Assembly (NCBI RefSeq): GCF_021216675.1
Contig: NZ_CP086120.1
Location: 2,524,501 to 2,588,500 of the forward strand
Reading direction: 5' to 3'
DNA: 64,000 nucleotides
Source of the DNA: Streptomyces gobiensis
GTDB lineage: Bacteria; Actinomycetota; Actinomycetes; Streptomycetales; Streptomycetaceae
Part shown: positions 55,397 through 63,889 of the stretch, in pieces
How positions within the stretch are numbered: position 1 is the first letter of the stretch
Layout of the letters: every line of letters begins with the position of its first letter
The notes under the pieces: model-generated
Told to the model about the DNA's origin: nothing
The model's database searches: none
Seen by the model: only the letters and a program-made list of their open reading frames with translations
Translations under genes and position numbers: made by a program

Positions 55397-55744
55397 CTAG
55401 ATGTGGAGCAGTCGTTGGGTGATCTCCCGGTACTGCCTCAGCGCGTGCCGGAGTTCGTCGGATTGTGTTCCGGGGGTCTGCTCCTGCCACCCGGCGCGGA
55501 GGAGACGCCGCCGTTCCGCGAGGGCGCTCACGAGCTGGGCGGTGGCTTCGTCGTAGGCGCTCTCGGCCTCTTCCAGCGCCTCGCGCGGAGTGTCGGCGAA
55601 GGCGTTGAGGGCGTGCCGGAGGCGCAGGACGATCTTGTCCCTTTCGGCCGACGGGAGCAGCGGCTCCGGGCCCGGGGTACGGCGTTCGGCGGGGCCCCGG
55701 GTTTGGCCCGCGGGCTGCTGGGCGCGTGACTGGTCGTACATCAT
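55397..55744 (-). CDS. Helical protein of unknown function
   Basis: 115 aa. ATG 55744 overlaps the CsbD stop (ATGA), with a second ATG directly after. A disordered Pro/Gln start gives way to a long helical region (about 40-115) with heptad-like spacing, KIVLRLRHALNAFADTPREA and a final LRQYREITQRLLHI. Probably a coiled coil. No family known to me. Confidence 0.65.
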   Translation of the reverse strand: MMYDQSRAQQPAGQTRGPAERRTPGPEPLLPSAERDKIVLRLRHALNAFADTPREALEEAESAYDEATAQLVSALAERRRLLRAGWQEQTPGTQSDELRHALRQYREITQRLLHI

Positions 55745-55932
55745 CAAGTGCCGCTTCCGTTCCGCCCGAAGGCGTCCTTGGTCTTCTCGACTGCCTGTTT
55801 CAGGTTTCCGGCGACCCGGTCGATCCTGCCTCGGCACTGCAGTCGCCTGTTGCGGGTGACCCGGCCGAGACCTTCCGTGATCCTGCCCTTCAGCGTTTGC
55901 GCCTTGTTCCTGATGGTCCGTGCAATGGTCAT
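55744..55932 (-). CDS. CsbD-like stress protein
   Basis: 62 aa, MTIARTIRNKAQTLKGRITE, GLGRVTRNRRLQCRGRIDRV and AGNLKQAVEKTKDAFGRNG. Clear paralogue of the 45903 gene. The frame upstream is open and in phase with the tail of the broken DUF5994 gene, so a fused product could be read through, but the ATG at 55932 is the sensible start. Followed by the coiled-coil gene in a 4-bp overlap. Confidence 0.85.
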   Translation of the reverse strand: MTIARTIRNKAQTLKGRITEGLGRVTRNRRLQCRGRIDRVAGNLKQAVEKTKDAFGRNGSGT

Positions 55933-56103
55933 GGCCGGCTCGCTGTTGTAGAGCACCTGCTGGTCGTGCCTCCGGATATGACCGCGGAGGCCGCCGAACC
56001 GCTCATGGCAGCCGCCGTGAGCGGTCACGTCCGAGTCCTGCCCTCCACGGACTGCCCAGCGAATCACCAGGGCACCGACGGCCAGGGCGACGAACGTCAC
56101 ATC

Positions 56104-56616
56104 CCTACCACCAGCCGGCCGGGCCGGCCGGCTGGTGGTCTCATACGACGAGGAAGTGTCGATGGCCTGTTCCGCCGTGATGAGCGCGGTCGCGGTCATC
56201 GGCGGGCCGGTGCTCGCGCTGGCGGCGGCCATCAGCCGGGCGGCCGAGGGGGCACTGGTCTCCGGGGGTATCACCAGGAGGTCCCAGCGGCCCGCCGTGT
56301 AGGACAGCAGCAGGGTTCTTGTGCGGATCCAGCTCCGAGGTGAACCAACCGACCTTCACCAGATGGCCGTTGACGAAGAACTTGCGCGGGAGGATCGGCC
56401 AGCAGCGGGGGTTGACGGCGATACGGGTGCCCACAGCGGGTCCAGTACGTCCGCCAGCGCGGCGAGTTCGTGTGTCAGGTCACGTGAGCGGGGCCACCAC
56501 GCGCCGTCCAGCTCGACACGTCCTGGTAAAGGACTCACGGGTTTGAGGGCGAGGCGCGCGGTCGGGGCCCTGAAGGGCACGGCCCGTAGCGGAGGACGGT
56601 GGGTGGTCGCGGACAT
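56104..56616 (-). pseudogene. DUF5994 gene with two frameshifts
   Basis: MSATTHRPPL starts at 56616 and reads LDGAWWPRSRDLTHELAAL to LDPLW. The next frame gives TRIAVNPRCWPILPRKFF and VGWFTSELDPHK, and a third gives LLLSYTAGRWDLLVIPPETS and ARLMAAASAS. A one-base loss at about 56432 and a one-base gain at about 56315 explain this. The last frame then continues through a hydrophobic stretch (VTFVALAVGALVIRWAV) into the CsbD gene. Confidence 0.8.
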
Positions 56617-56724
56617 CGCGCGAACCTGTCTCCGGACCTCTGCGTGTGGGCAGTTGCCCGGTGTCGTTGCTCACCGGGAACGACACCGGCATCGGGGCCG
56701 GCGTGCGAAATGCTCCTGATGAGC

Positions 56725-57023
56725 TCACTCTACTCCCCGAAGAGGCCGAAGGGACCGCTCATGGACATCGGCTCGCTCCCGTCGGCGGCCGTCCCCCGAA
56801 GAGCGGCTGGTCTCCAGCCACGACCGCGCTTGTTCTGCCGCGCGGATGGTGTCCACGGTGAACTGGAGGCGCGTCCGTCCCCCGGCGCCCGCGGGATGAT
56901 TGCGCTGCTCGGTCGCGGCGAAGCAGTGGCGGAGAACCTCCGCGACGCGACGGGCGACCTCGGGGAGGAGGCGACGATGCGCATTTCGGCGTGCCCGTCC
57001 GAGGGTGTTGCCGTTGCCTGCAT
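56725..57023 (-). pseudogene. Frameshifted small gene, unknown family
   Basis: ATG 57023 (GAGG upstream) reads MQATATPSDGHAEMRIVASS; near 56975 the frame changes and continues EVARRVAEVLRHCFAATEQR, TRLQFTVDTIRAAEQARSWL to a stop at 56725. One missing base would restore a ~99-aa protein. I recall similar short Streptomyces proteins but know no function. Confidence 0.55.
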
Positions 57024-57166
57024 GGCGACCTCGTTGTTTGTACTCCGGCGTGCCTCGTGATCCCCTCGTGTGACCACCGAGCTTCCCGGCCGCCGTGAGC
57101 CGCGGAGTACCGCGAAACGAGGAATCCACTCTGTGTTTCTCGCTGGCAGGCAGGCAGGCGAGTGCG

Positions 57167-57640
57167 ATGCCCGACTCCGACTCCCCGCGGGTGATCCGGC
57201 TCCTCCCGGACGCCGTCACCAGGATGTGAAACCCGGGACGGCCGTCGTACGGCTGGAGACGGCACACAACCGGCAGGGAGTTCTCGACGGAGCACGGTGG
57301 CCCCGCTCCCGCAACATCGCCGCCGAGCTTCCCGCCCTGATCACCGCACTCACCGAGCATGTCGGGCCGGTCACCCGCGTCGGCCTGGACGTCGGCGCCT
57401 GGGAAGTACTGCCGACGCGGCTGGTCATCGACGACCGCGGCGTGCACCTCGACTCCCTCCCGGACGGCGACGACACCGTCCTGGTCACCCGGGGCGATCA
57501 GGACCACCTCCCTCCTCGTGGTCCCGCCGCACGCGACGCCCGACGCGGCACCCGCCGCGATGGCCGAGGCCGTCCGCACCGACAGCGTGACGCAGGCCGA
57601 ACAGATCCTCGTCGACACCGGCACCGACCGGGCACACCCG
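57167..57640 (+). pseudogene. Third DUF5994-related gene, frameshifted
   Basis: ATG 57167 reads MPDSDSPRVIRLLPDAVTRM and stops. The family core resumes in another frame as VLDGARWPRSRNIAAELPAL, HVGPVTRVGLDVGAWEVLPT and VHLDSLPDGDDTVLVTRGDQ, and after about 57510 in a third frame as LLVVPPHATPDAAPAAMAEA. More diverged than the other two copies and on the opposite strand. Confidence 0.75.
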
Positions 57641-57792
57641 ACCGCCGGGAAAGACCGTTGCACGGCAGTGCATAGTCCGAGAGGGAGCGGCCGGTCGCCC
57701 GTCTCCAGGTAGCCATGGGGGCGGAGGCCAATGTTGCCCATCTGACGTTCACTCACCGAGACGAAAGCCGAACGCCCACGCGTGGGGAGCCC

Positions 57793-57819
57793 GGGAGCCG
57801 TTTTCCGAGTCCGGCTCCC
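57793..57819. terminator. Hairpin
   Basis: GGGAGCCG and CGGCTCCC, a perfect 8-bp stem with an 11-base loop, between the DUF5994 remnant and the tRNA. Followed on the plus strand by AAAAC; a bidirectional role is possible. Confidence 0.4.
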
Positions 57820-57838
57820 AAAACGTCCCCACAACCAC

Positions 57839-57874
57839 TCAGGGGCCCGACCCGCTAGCGGATCAGGCCCCTGA
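57839..57874 (-). terminator. Terminator of tRNA-Pro
   Basis: TCAGGGGCC and GGCCCCTGA form a perfect 9-bp stem with an 18-base loop, starting 16 bp beyond the 3' end of the tRNA on the minus strand. Confidence 0.75.
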
Positions 57875-57889
57875 CCTGGTACTTCTCTG

Positions 57890-57963
57890 TCGGGGTGGCG
57901 GGATTTGAACCCACGACCTCTTCGTCCCGAACGAAGCGCGCTGCCAAGCTGCGCCACACCCCG
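57890..57963 (-). tRNA. tRNA-Pro (anticodon CGG)
   Basis: 74 bases without encoded CCA. The acceptor stem CGGGGTG pairs with CACCCCG, with discriminator A. The anticodon loop is TTCGGGA on a CTTCG/CGAAG stem. The T arm contains GGTTCAAATCC. It marks the right edge of the gene-poor, pseudogene-rich segment; no second copy of its 3' end is visible in the window. Confidence 0.97.
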
Positions 57964-58012
57964 AAGCAACGAGGAATACTCTAGCCCACCGCTGGGCCCA
58001 TGCGAAATCCGG

Positions 58013-58957
58013 TTATCGCTGGCCGGGACGGTCGGGCCGCTCGGTCAGGGTGAGCAGTGTGGCCTCGGGGGGGCAGGCGAAGCGGACGGGGGTGTAGCGG
58101 TTGGTGCCGCAGCCGGCGGAGACGTGTAGGTAGGAGCGGTGGCCGCTGGCCTGGTGGGTGGAGAGGCCCTTGACTCGGCGGGTGTCGAGGTCGCAGTTGG
58201 TGACCAGGGCGCCGTAGAAGGGGATGCAGAGCTGGCCGCCGTGGGTGTGACCGGCGAGGATCAGGGGGTAGCGGTCGGCGGTGAAGGCGTCCAGTACGCG
58301 GAGGTACGGGGCGTGGACGACGGCCAGGGTGAGGTCGGCGTCCGGGTTGGGGCCGCCCGCTACCTCGGCGTAGCGGTCGCGCTTGATGTGCGGGTCGTCC
58401 AGGCCGGTGAGGGCGATGTCGGCGCTCTCCAGTTTGAGGCGGCCCCGGGTGTTGCTCAGGCCGGCCCAGCCCGCCGCTTCGAAGGCGTCCCGCAGGGGCT
58501 CCCAGGGGTTGTGGACGGCGCCGACGACCGGGGGGTTGCCGTTGAGGCCGTGGCGGCCGCTCGCCTTTTCCAGGAGGTAGCGGGCGGGGTTGCGCAGCTT
58601 CGGACCGTAGTAGTCGTTGGAGCCGAAGACGTACGCGCCGGGGTACTCGAGCAGGGGGCCCAGGGCGTCGAGGACCTCGGGGACGGCTTCCGGGTCGGAG
58701 AGGTTGTCGCCGGTGTTGATGACGAAGTCGGGGCGCAGTCCGGCGAGGGACTGGAGCCAGCGCTGTTTCTTGCGCTGGCCGCTGACCATATGGATGTCGG
58801 AGATCTGGAGTACGCGGAGGGGGCGCATCCCGCGCGGCAGTACGGGGACGGCGATCCGGCGCAGGCGGAAGGAGCGGACTTCGATACCCGCCGCGTAGCC
58901 GACGCAGGCCGCGCCGAGTGCTGTGATGCCGAGGGGGACTCCATATCGCGCACGCAT
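58013..58957 (-). CDS. Membrane-anchored metallophosphoesterase
   Basis: 314 aa starting [10 protein letters not shown], with an N-terminal hydrophobic anchor ([17 protein letters not shown]). Metal motifs: QISDIHMVS (about 59), INTGDNLSD (about 86), [10 protein letters not shown] in place of the usual GNHD (about 117), VVHAPY (about 210) and LAGHTHGGQ (about 234). This is the YkuE/calcineurin-like type; the substrate could be a lipid or cell-wall phosphoester. It is convergent with the tRNA transcript's far side and divergent from yqeY. Confidence 0.9.
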   Translation of the reverse strand: MRARYGVPLGITALGAACVGYAAGIEVRSFRLRRIAVPVLPRGMRPLRVLQISDIHMVSGQRKKQRWLQSLAGLRPDFVINTGDNLSDPEAVPEVLDALGPLLEYPGAYVFGSNDYYGPKLRNPARYLLEKASGRHGLNGNPPVVGAVHNPWEPLRDAFEAAGWAGLSNTRGRLKLESADIALTGLDDPHIKRDRYAEVAGGPNPDADLTLAVVHAPYLRVLDAFTADRYPLILAGHTHGGQLCIPFYGALVTNCDLDTRRVKGLSTHQASGHRSYLHVSAGCGTNRYTPVRFACPPEATLLTLTERPDRPGQR

Positions 58958-59083
58958 CGGTCCATCGTCGCAGATCTGCCGGGTCGGGGCGAAAGTCCCC
59001 CGGGGTGAGGACCGTTGGCGGGTGATGCCGGTACGGGTGATATAGGCGCGCGTTCCCCTGCGGGGGGTGGCAGACTGACGGGC

Positions 59084-59548
59084 ATGACACCGCTCAAGTC
59101 CAGGCTGCAGGACGATCTGACCGCAGCGATCAAGGCGCGCGATGAGCTGCGCTCCAGCACCCTCCGGCTCACGCTGACCGCGATCCACAAGGAGGAGGTC
59201 GCGGGCACGGAGGCCCGTGAGCTCTCCGATGACGAGGTCGAGAAGATCATCGCGCGGGAGGCGAAGAAGCGCCGTGAGGCGGCCGACGCCTTCGAGAAGG
59301 GCGGCCGGACCGAGCAGGCCGAGCGGGAGCGTGCCGAGGGCGAGCTGCTGGGCGACTATCTGCCGAAGCAGCTCACGGATGAGGAGCTGGACGCGCTGGT
59401 CGCTGAGGCGGTGACGGAAGCCAGGGCCGCCGGGGCCGAGGGGCCCAGGGCGATGGGCGCCGTGATGAAGATCGTGAACCCGAAGGTGGCAGGCCGTGCC
59501 GAGGGCGGCCGGGTGGCCGCAGCGGTGAAGAAGGCGCTGGCGGGCTGA
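59084..59548 (+). CDS. GatB/YqeY domain protein
   Basis: 154 aa, MTPLKSRLQDDLTAAIKARD at the start, GEVVEKIIAREAKKR-like middle and LGDYLPKQLTDEELDALVAE. The length and pattern are those of YqeY, related to the tail domain of amidotransferase subunit GatB and thought to bind tRNA. It ends 20 bp before a perfect bidirectional terminator. Confidence 0.93.
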   Translation: MTPLKSRLQDDLTAAIKARDELRSSTLRLTLTAIHKEEVAGTEARELSDDEVEKIIAREAKKRREAADAFEKGGRTEQAERERAEGELLGDYLPKQLTDEELDALVAEAVTEARAAGAEGPRAMGAVMKIVNPKVAGRAEGGRVAAAVKKALAG

Positions 59549-59567
59549 GCGTCCTGCGGTCGTAACG

Positions 59568-59600
59568 GGTTACGGGGATGGGCGTCCCATCCCCGTAACC
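59568..59600. terminator. Bidirectional terminator
   Basis: GGTTACGGGGATGGG and its exact complement, a perfect 15-bp stem with the 3-base loop CGT, lie between the convergent yqeY and PBP genes, 19 and 6 bp from their stops. Confidence 0.93.
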
Positions 59601-59605
59601 CCAGG

Positions 59606-61963
59606 TCAGCGGGGCGGCGGCCAGCCGGGGCCACCGTTGCCGTTACCGCTGTTGCCCCCGCCGCCGTCCCAGCCGCCGTCCGAACCGCCCCAGTCACCAC
59701 CACCGCCCGAGTCACCACCGGAGTCACCGCCCCAGTCACCGCCTCCGCCGTTGTCACCGCCACCGCCGGAGCCGCCGTTGTCACCGCCGCCCAGCACATC
59801 CGGCCAGGGGAAGTCCGGGGTGTCGGGCTGCTCCGGGGGCTTGGGGCGCTCGCCGGGCTTGTTGTCCCGGTCCTTCTTGTCGCCCTTGGTCTTGGCACGC
59901 GGGACATCGACCTTGTTGAAGGCCGTCGGCGGAACACCGTCGAGCGCTCCGGTCATCGCGATCCGCCAGATCGGGCCGGGCAGACAGCCACCGCAGACCT
60001 TGTCGTAGTACTGGCCGCCAATGGTGATCCCGGTCATGCTGATCTTCTCTCTGCCGTCCGAGCCGGTCCATACGGCGGTGGAGACATCCGGGGTGTAGCC
60101 CACGAACCAGGCGTCCTTGCGCCCGTCCGTCGTACCGGTCTTGCCCGCGTTGTCCCGGCCGGAGAGCCCCGCCTTCGTACCGGTGCCGTCCTCGATGACG
60201 CCCTTGAGCATCTGGTTGATCATGTCAGCGGTGCGCTGGGACATCGCCCGCTCGCATTCCGTCCGCGGGACGGGCAGCGCCTTGCCCTCGGAGTCGGTCA
60301 CCGCCTCGATCGCGACCGGCGAGCAGTAAACACCACGGTTGGCGAAGGCGGCGTAGGCGTTGGCCATGGCGAGCGGGGTGCTCTCCATGCCGCCCAGGCC
60401 CATGGCGGGCATCACCGCCAGCGGCTTTCCGGTGCCGCTCTTGATCCCCAGCTTCGCGGCCATGGTCGCGGTCTCGCAGAGCCCGGCCTTCTGGAGCAGC
60501 CTGACGGAGTAGGTATTGATCGACTTGCCGAGGGCACTGGTCATGTCCCAGGTGCCCTTCTCGGAGCGCAGCTCGTTCTGTACGGACCAGGAGCCGACGC
60601 CGTAGGGCTTGTTGTCACAGGTACGGAAGTCGGACTTCTCAAACTCGGTCTTCCAGCCGCTGCTGAATGTCGTCGCCGGACTGATGCCCTTTTCGATAGC
60701 CGTGGCGGCGGTGACCGGCTTGAAGGTCGAGCCGACCTGGAAGCCCAGATAGGTGCCGCCCATGGGCTTGTCGACCGCGAGGTTGATGACGCTCTCGTGC
60801 CTGCTCAGGTCGGTGCCGTACGGCCGGGACTGGGCCATCGACAGAATCTTGCCGGTACCGGGCTGGACCGATACCACCGAGGCGGCGATCTTGTCGGTCT
60901 TGTCGACCTTGCTGGTCGCGGCCTGGGCCGCGGCCTCCTGCGCCTTCGGGGAGAGCGTGGTCTTGATCGTCAGACCGCCCTGCCGCCAGCGCGCGGCACG
61001 CTCCTTGTCGGTCTTGCCGAAGGCCTCGTTGGTCAGGAATTCCTGCCGTACGTAGTCACAGAAGAAGCCCGCTTCCGCGGTGGCCGTGATGCAGCCGTTC
61101 CGCGGTTTGCTGACGTTCAGCCCGAGCGGTGTCTTCTTGGCCTCAGCGGCTTCCGACTGGCTGATGTACTCCACCTGGGCCATCCGCTGCAGGACCACAT
61201 TGCGCCGTTTGGTGGCCTCGTGCTCGTCGTTGATGGGGTCGTAGCGGCTCGGTGACTGGACGATCCCGGCGAGCAGCGCGGACTCCTGCAGGTTCAGTTC
61301 CTTGGCCGGTTTGGAGAAGTACCGCTGGGCGGCGGCCTCGACACCGTAGGTCTGCTGGCCGAAGAAGGTGATGTTGAGGTAGTTCTCCAGGATCTGTTTC
61401 TTGCTCAGCTCCTGTTCGAGCTGTATCGCGTACTTCAGCTCTTTGATCTTGCGGCCGACGGTCTGCTGGGTGGCCTGGGCGACCAAGGTGGCGTCGTCAC
61501 CCGCCTCCTCGACAAAGACGTTCTTGACGTACTGCTGGGTGAGGGTCGAGGCGCCCTCGGAGACCTCGCCCTCCTGGGCGTTCCTGTTGAGCGCTCTGAG
61601 CACACTCTTGAGGTCGATCGCGCCATGCTGGTAGAAGCGCGAGTCCTCGATGGCGACGATCGCCTCCCGCATCCGCGGCGAGATGTCGTCCAGCGGGACG
61701 ACCGTGCGGTTACGGGAGTAGACGTCGGCGATCAGGTCGCCCTCGGCGTCCAGGATTCTGGTCTTCTGGCTCAGCGGTGGCCGCTTGAGGTTGGTGGGAA
61801 TGTGGTCGAATCCCTCGACGGTCCCCTTGGCGGCCAGGCCGAACACTCCGGCGGCGGGGAGTGCGAGACCCGCCATGACGGCTCCAGCGAGCACACTGAC
61901 ACCGATGAACCTGGCGGCCTGCTGGGTCGCGGACAGACCACCGCCCGAGCGCTTGTTTGCCAT
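59606..61963 (-). CDS. Class A penicillin-binding protein
   Basis: 785 aa. One membrane anchor (about 18-45), a GT51 glycosyltransferase domain with catalytic Glu106 in AIEDSRFYQHG and EGASTLTQQYVKN, then a transpeptidase domain with Ser412 (GSTFKP), SINT (481-484) and KTGT (608-611). The last ~70 residues are a Gly/Asp/Trp repeat tail (GGGGDWGG units), unlike the fold and likely flexible in the wall. It polymerises and cross-links peptidoglycan on the outer face. Divergent from wblA with 397 bp between, a conserved Streptomyces pairing. Confidence 0.96.
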   Translation of the reverse strand: MANKRSGGGLSATQQAARFIGVSVLAGAVMAGLALPAAGVFGLAAKGTVEGFDHIPTNLKRPPLSQKTRILDAEGDLIADVYSRNRTVVPLDDISPRMREAIVAIEDSRFYQHGAIDLKSVLRALNRNAQEGEVSEGASTLTQQYVKNVFVEEAGDDATLVAQATQQTVGRKIKELKYAIQLEQELSKKQILENYLNITFFGQQTYGVEAAAQRYFSKPAKELNLQESALLAGIVQSPSRYDPINDEHEATKRRNVVLQRMAQVEYISQSEAAEAKKTPLGLNVSKPRNGCITATAEAGFFCDYVRQEFLTNEAFGKTDKERAARWRQGGLTIKTTLSPKAQEAAAQAATSKVDKTDKIAASVVSVQPGTGKILSMAQSRPYGTDLSRHESVINLAVDKPMGGTYLGFQVGSTFKPVTAATAIEKGISPATTFSSGWKTEFEKSDFRTCDNKPYGVGSWSVQNELRSEKGTWDMTSALGKSINTYSVRLLQKAGLCETATMAAKLGIKSGTGKPLAVMPAMGLGGMESTPLAMANAYAAFANRGVYCSPVAIEAVTDSEGKALPVPRTECERAMSQRTADMINQMLKGVIEDGTGTKAGLSGRDNAGKTGTTDGRKDAWFVGYTPDVSTAVWTGSDGREKISMTGITIGGQYYDKVCGGCLPGPIWRIAMTGALDGVPPTAFNKVDVPRAKTKGDKKDRDNKPGERPKPPEQPDTPDFPWPDVLGGGDNGGSGGGGDNGGGGDWGGDSGGDSGGGGDWGGSDGGWDGGGGNSGNGNGGPGWPPPR

Positions 61964-62360
61964 GCGGGCCAGCCTACGTTCTCAATCGCCGGACAGGGGT
62001 CCATCTGTTCGCTTACGATGTCTCTGCCTTCCTCGGTAGGACCCCTTCGTAGTACCTCTCCCCTCACTCCTGTGGGTGATGAGAGGCGCCCCGAATTGGT
62101 GTCATATGCCAGAAGAATCCTCTTGCGCCCCCTGCACATCCCGTCTGAACTGCCCCGATCCGTCTGGAAAGTGACACTTGTCGCGCGCTCACTCCGTTGG
62201 GTGATCTGCCGCGTACGCATAGTCCGATCGGGCCATTCAAGATTGGGCCCGACGGGGGTGTTGCCTCATGCCCGCCTTCCGTAACGTCCTCAACTGGCGA
62301 CGGTGCATATGCCGTTTGTCGCCGTGGGGGAGCCTCGATTCGGGAGAGGACGGCACCAGC
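61964..62360 (+). promoter_or_regulatory. Upstream region of wblA
   Basis: 397 bp without a gene, with lower GC than its surroundings around 62090-62250. It holds the promoters of the PBP gene and of wblA. Long untranslated leaders are usual for Streptomyces wblA. I could not place -10/-35 elements or regulator sites with confidence. Confidence 0.5.
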
Positions 62361-62678
62361 ATGAGTAGCTGGGTAACCGACTGGAGTACGCAGGCTGCCT
62401 GTCGTACGACGGATCCGGATGAACTATTCGTACAAGGGGCGGCCCAGAACCGCGCCAAGGCGGTCTGCACCGGATGTCCGGTGCGCACGGAGTGCCTGGC
62501 CGACGCCCTCGACAACCGGGTGGAATTCGGTGTGTGGGGCGGGATGACCGAGCGGGAGCGGCGGGCGCTGCTGCGTCGGCGTCCCACGGTCACTTCCTGG
62601 CGCCGCCTACTGGAGACCGCGCGGGCGGAATACGAGAACTACGACAGCCTCGACGAAGTCTCAGTCGCGGCGAGCTGA
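62361..62678 (+). CDS. wblA: WhiB-like regulator WblA
   Basis: 105 aa from ATG 62361 (AGAGGACGG upstream). Four cysteines for a 4Fe-4S cluster: CRTTDPDELF, then CTGCPVRTEC. The GVWGG turn and the basic RRALLRRRPT DNA-binding part follow, and an acidic C-terminus. WblA is a pleiotropic regulator that favours sporulation and represses antibiotic production. The last 40 bp overlap the convergent ArsA-like gene. Confidence 0.97.
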   Translation: MSSWVTDWSTQAACRTTDPDELFVQGAAQNRAKAVCTGCPVRTECLADALDNRVEFGVWGGMTERERRALLRRRPTVTSWRRLLETARAEYENYDSLDEVSVAAS

Positions 62679-63889
62679 CCTCGCTGCGTTCCGAGCCGTT
62701 CGCCAATGGTGCGCAGACCCACCAGGTCGTGCACATCGCCGGGCAGGGCGGCCACTTCCGCCACGGGCACCTCGGGGTGCAGCGCGGCGAAGCGGTCGCG
62801 TGTGCGCCGCTCGCGGGCGAGCACCCTCATCCGCTCGGCGTGCAGCCGTAGCAGCCCCGCGGCAGACGCAGCCGAGTGCGTGTCCTCCCCTGGGCCCGAC
62901 CCTGAGTCCGACCCTGGGTCCTCCCCCGGGCCTGCGGCGGCGTCCTCAAGGACCTCCGCGGCGGCCAGTGCCCGTTCCGCACTGAGCTGGTCCGCCTCGC
63001 TGCCGTGCACCCGGTTGAGGATCAGCCCGGCCAGCGGCATCCGGTCCGCTGCCAGCCGCTCGACGAAGTACGCCGCCTCGCGCAGCGCATCCCGCTCCGG
63101 GGCGGCGACCACGAGAAAGGCCGTGCCGGGTGCCTGGAGCAGCCGGTAGGTGGCGTCCGCGCGGGTGCGGAAGCCGCCGAACATGGTGTCCATCGCCGCC
63201 ACAAAGGTCTGTACGTCCCGCAGCAGCCCGGTGCCCAGCACCTTCCCCAAGGTTCCGGTGACCATGGATAGCCCGGTCATACCCAGGCTGACGAACTTCA
63301 TCCCCGCCCGGCCGCCCGCCTTCGCCGGGGCCATCAGCAGCCGGATGAACCGGCCGTCGAGGAACGAGCCGAGCCGTTTGGGCGCGTCCAGGAAGTCCAG
63401 CGCGGAACGGCTCGGCGGGGTGTCCACGATGATCAGGTCCCACTCATCGCGGGCGCGGAGCTGGCCGAGCTTCTCCATCGCCATGTACTCCTGGGTCCCC
63501 GCGAATCCCGCGGACAGCGACTCGTAGAAGGGGTTGTCCAGGATGGCGCGGGCCCGCTCGGGGTCTGCGTGCGCTTCGACGATCTCGTCGAAGGTCCGCT
63601 TCATATCGAGCATCATGGCGTGCAGTTCGCCGCCCTTGGACCCATCCACATCCGTCACTCTGCGCGGGGTGTTGTCCAGCTCGGTCAGCCCCATCGACTG
63701 GGCCAGCCGCCGGGCCGGGTCGATGGTCAGCACGACCACCTTCCGGCCGCGCTCGGCGGCCCGTACCCCCAGCGCCGCCGCGCTGGTCGTCTTGCCCACC
63801 CCGCCCGCCCCGCAGCAGACCACGATGCGGGTCTCCGGGTCGTCGATCAGCGCATCGGTCTCCAGTACAGGTGCGGCTTCCAGGCTCAC
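62639..63889 (-). CDS. ArsA-family ATPase
   Basis: 416 aa from GTG 63889. Walker A is CCGAGGVGKTTSA (about 25-37), TIDPARRLAQSMG is the A'-type motif (about 55-67), and IIVDTPPSRSALDFLD the switch/Walker B region (about 152-167). A Gly/Asp/Ser linker made of GEDPGS-like repeats (about 325-340) interrupts the C-terminal half. In actinobacteria such proteins occur as a pair beside wblA; arsenite transport is not implied and the role is unknown. GTGA overlap with the next gene. Confidence 0.92.
   Translation of the reverse strand: MSLEAAPVLETDALIDDPETRIVVCCGAGGVGKTTSAAALGVRAAERGRKVVVLTIDPARRLAQSMGLTELDNTPRRVTDVDGSKGGELHAMMLDMKRTFDEIVEAHADPERARAILDNPFYESLSAGFAGTQEYMAMEKLGQLRARDEWDLIIVDTPPSRSALDFLDAPKRLGSFLDGRFIRLLMAPAKAGGRAGMKFVSLGMTGLSMVTGTLGKVLGTGLLRDVQTFVAAMDTMFGGFRTRADATYRLLQAPGTAFLVVAAPERDALREAAYFVERLAADRMPLAGLILNRVHGSEADQLSAERALAAAEVLEDAAAGPGEDPGSDSGSGPGEDTHSAASAAGLLRLHAERMRVLARERRTRDRFAALHPEVPVAEVAALPGDVHDLVGLRTIGERLGTQRGQLAATETSSRLS

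Noticed and set aside
57890..57963. tRNA-Pro as an attachment site for an integrated element
   Set aside because: No integrase gene and no repeat of the tRNA 3' end were seen in the window, so an att pair cannot be claimed.
56725..57969. A 414-codon minus-strand frame
   Set aside because: Its first codons are a translation of tRNA-Pro, and the middle is antisense to a DUF5994 remnant. Only the last ~80 codons belong to a once-real small gene.
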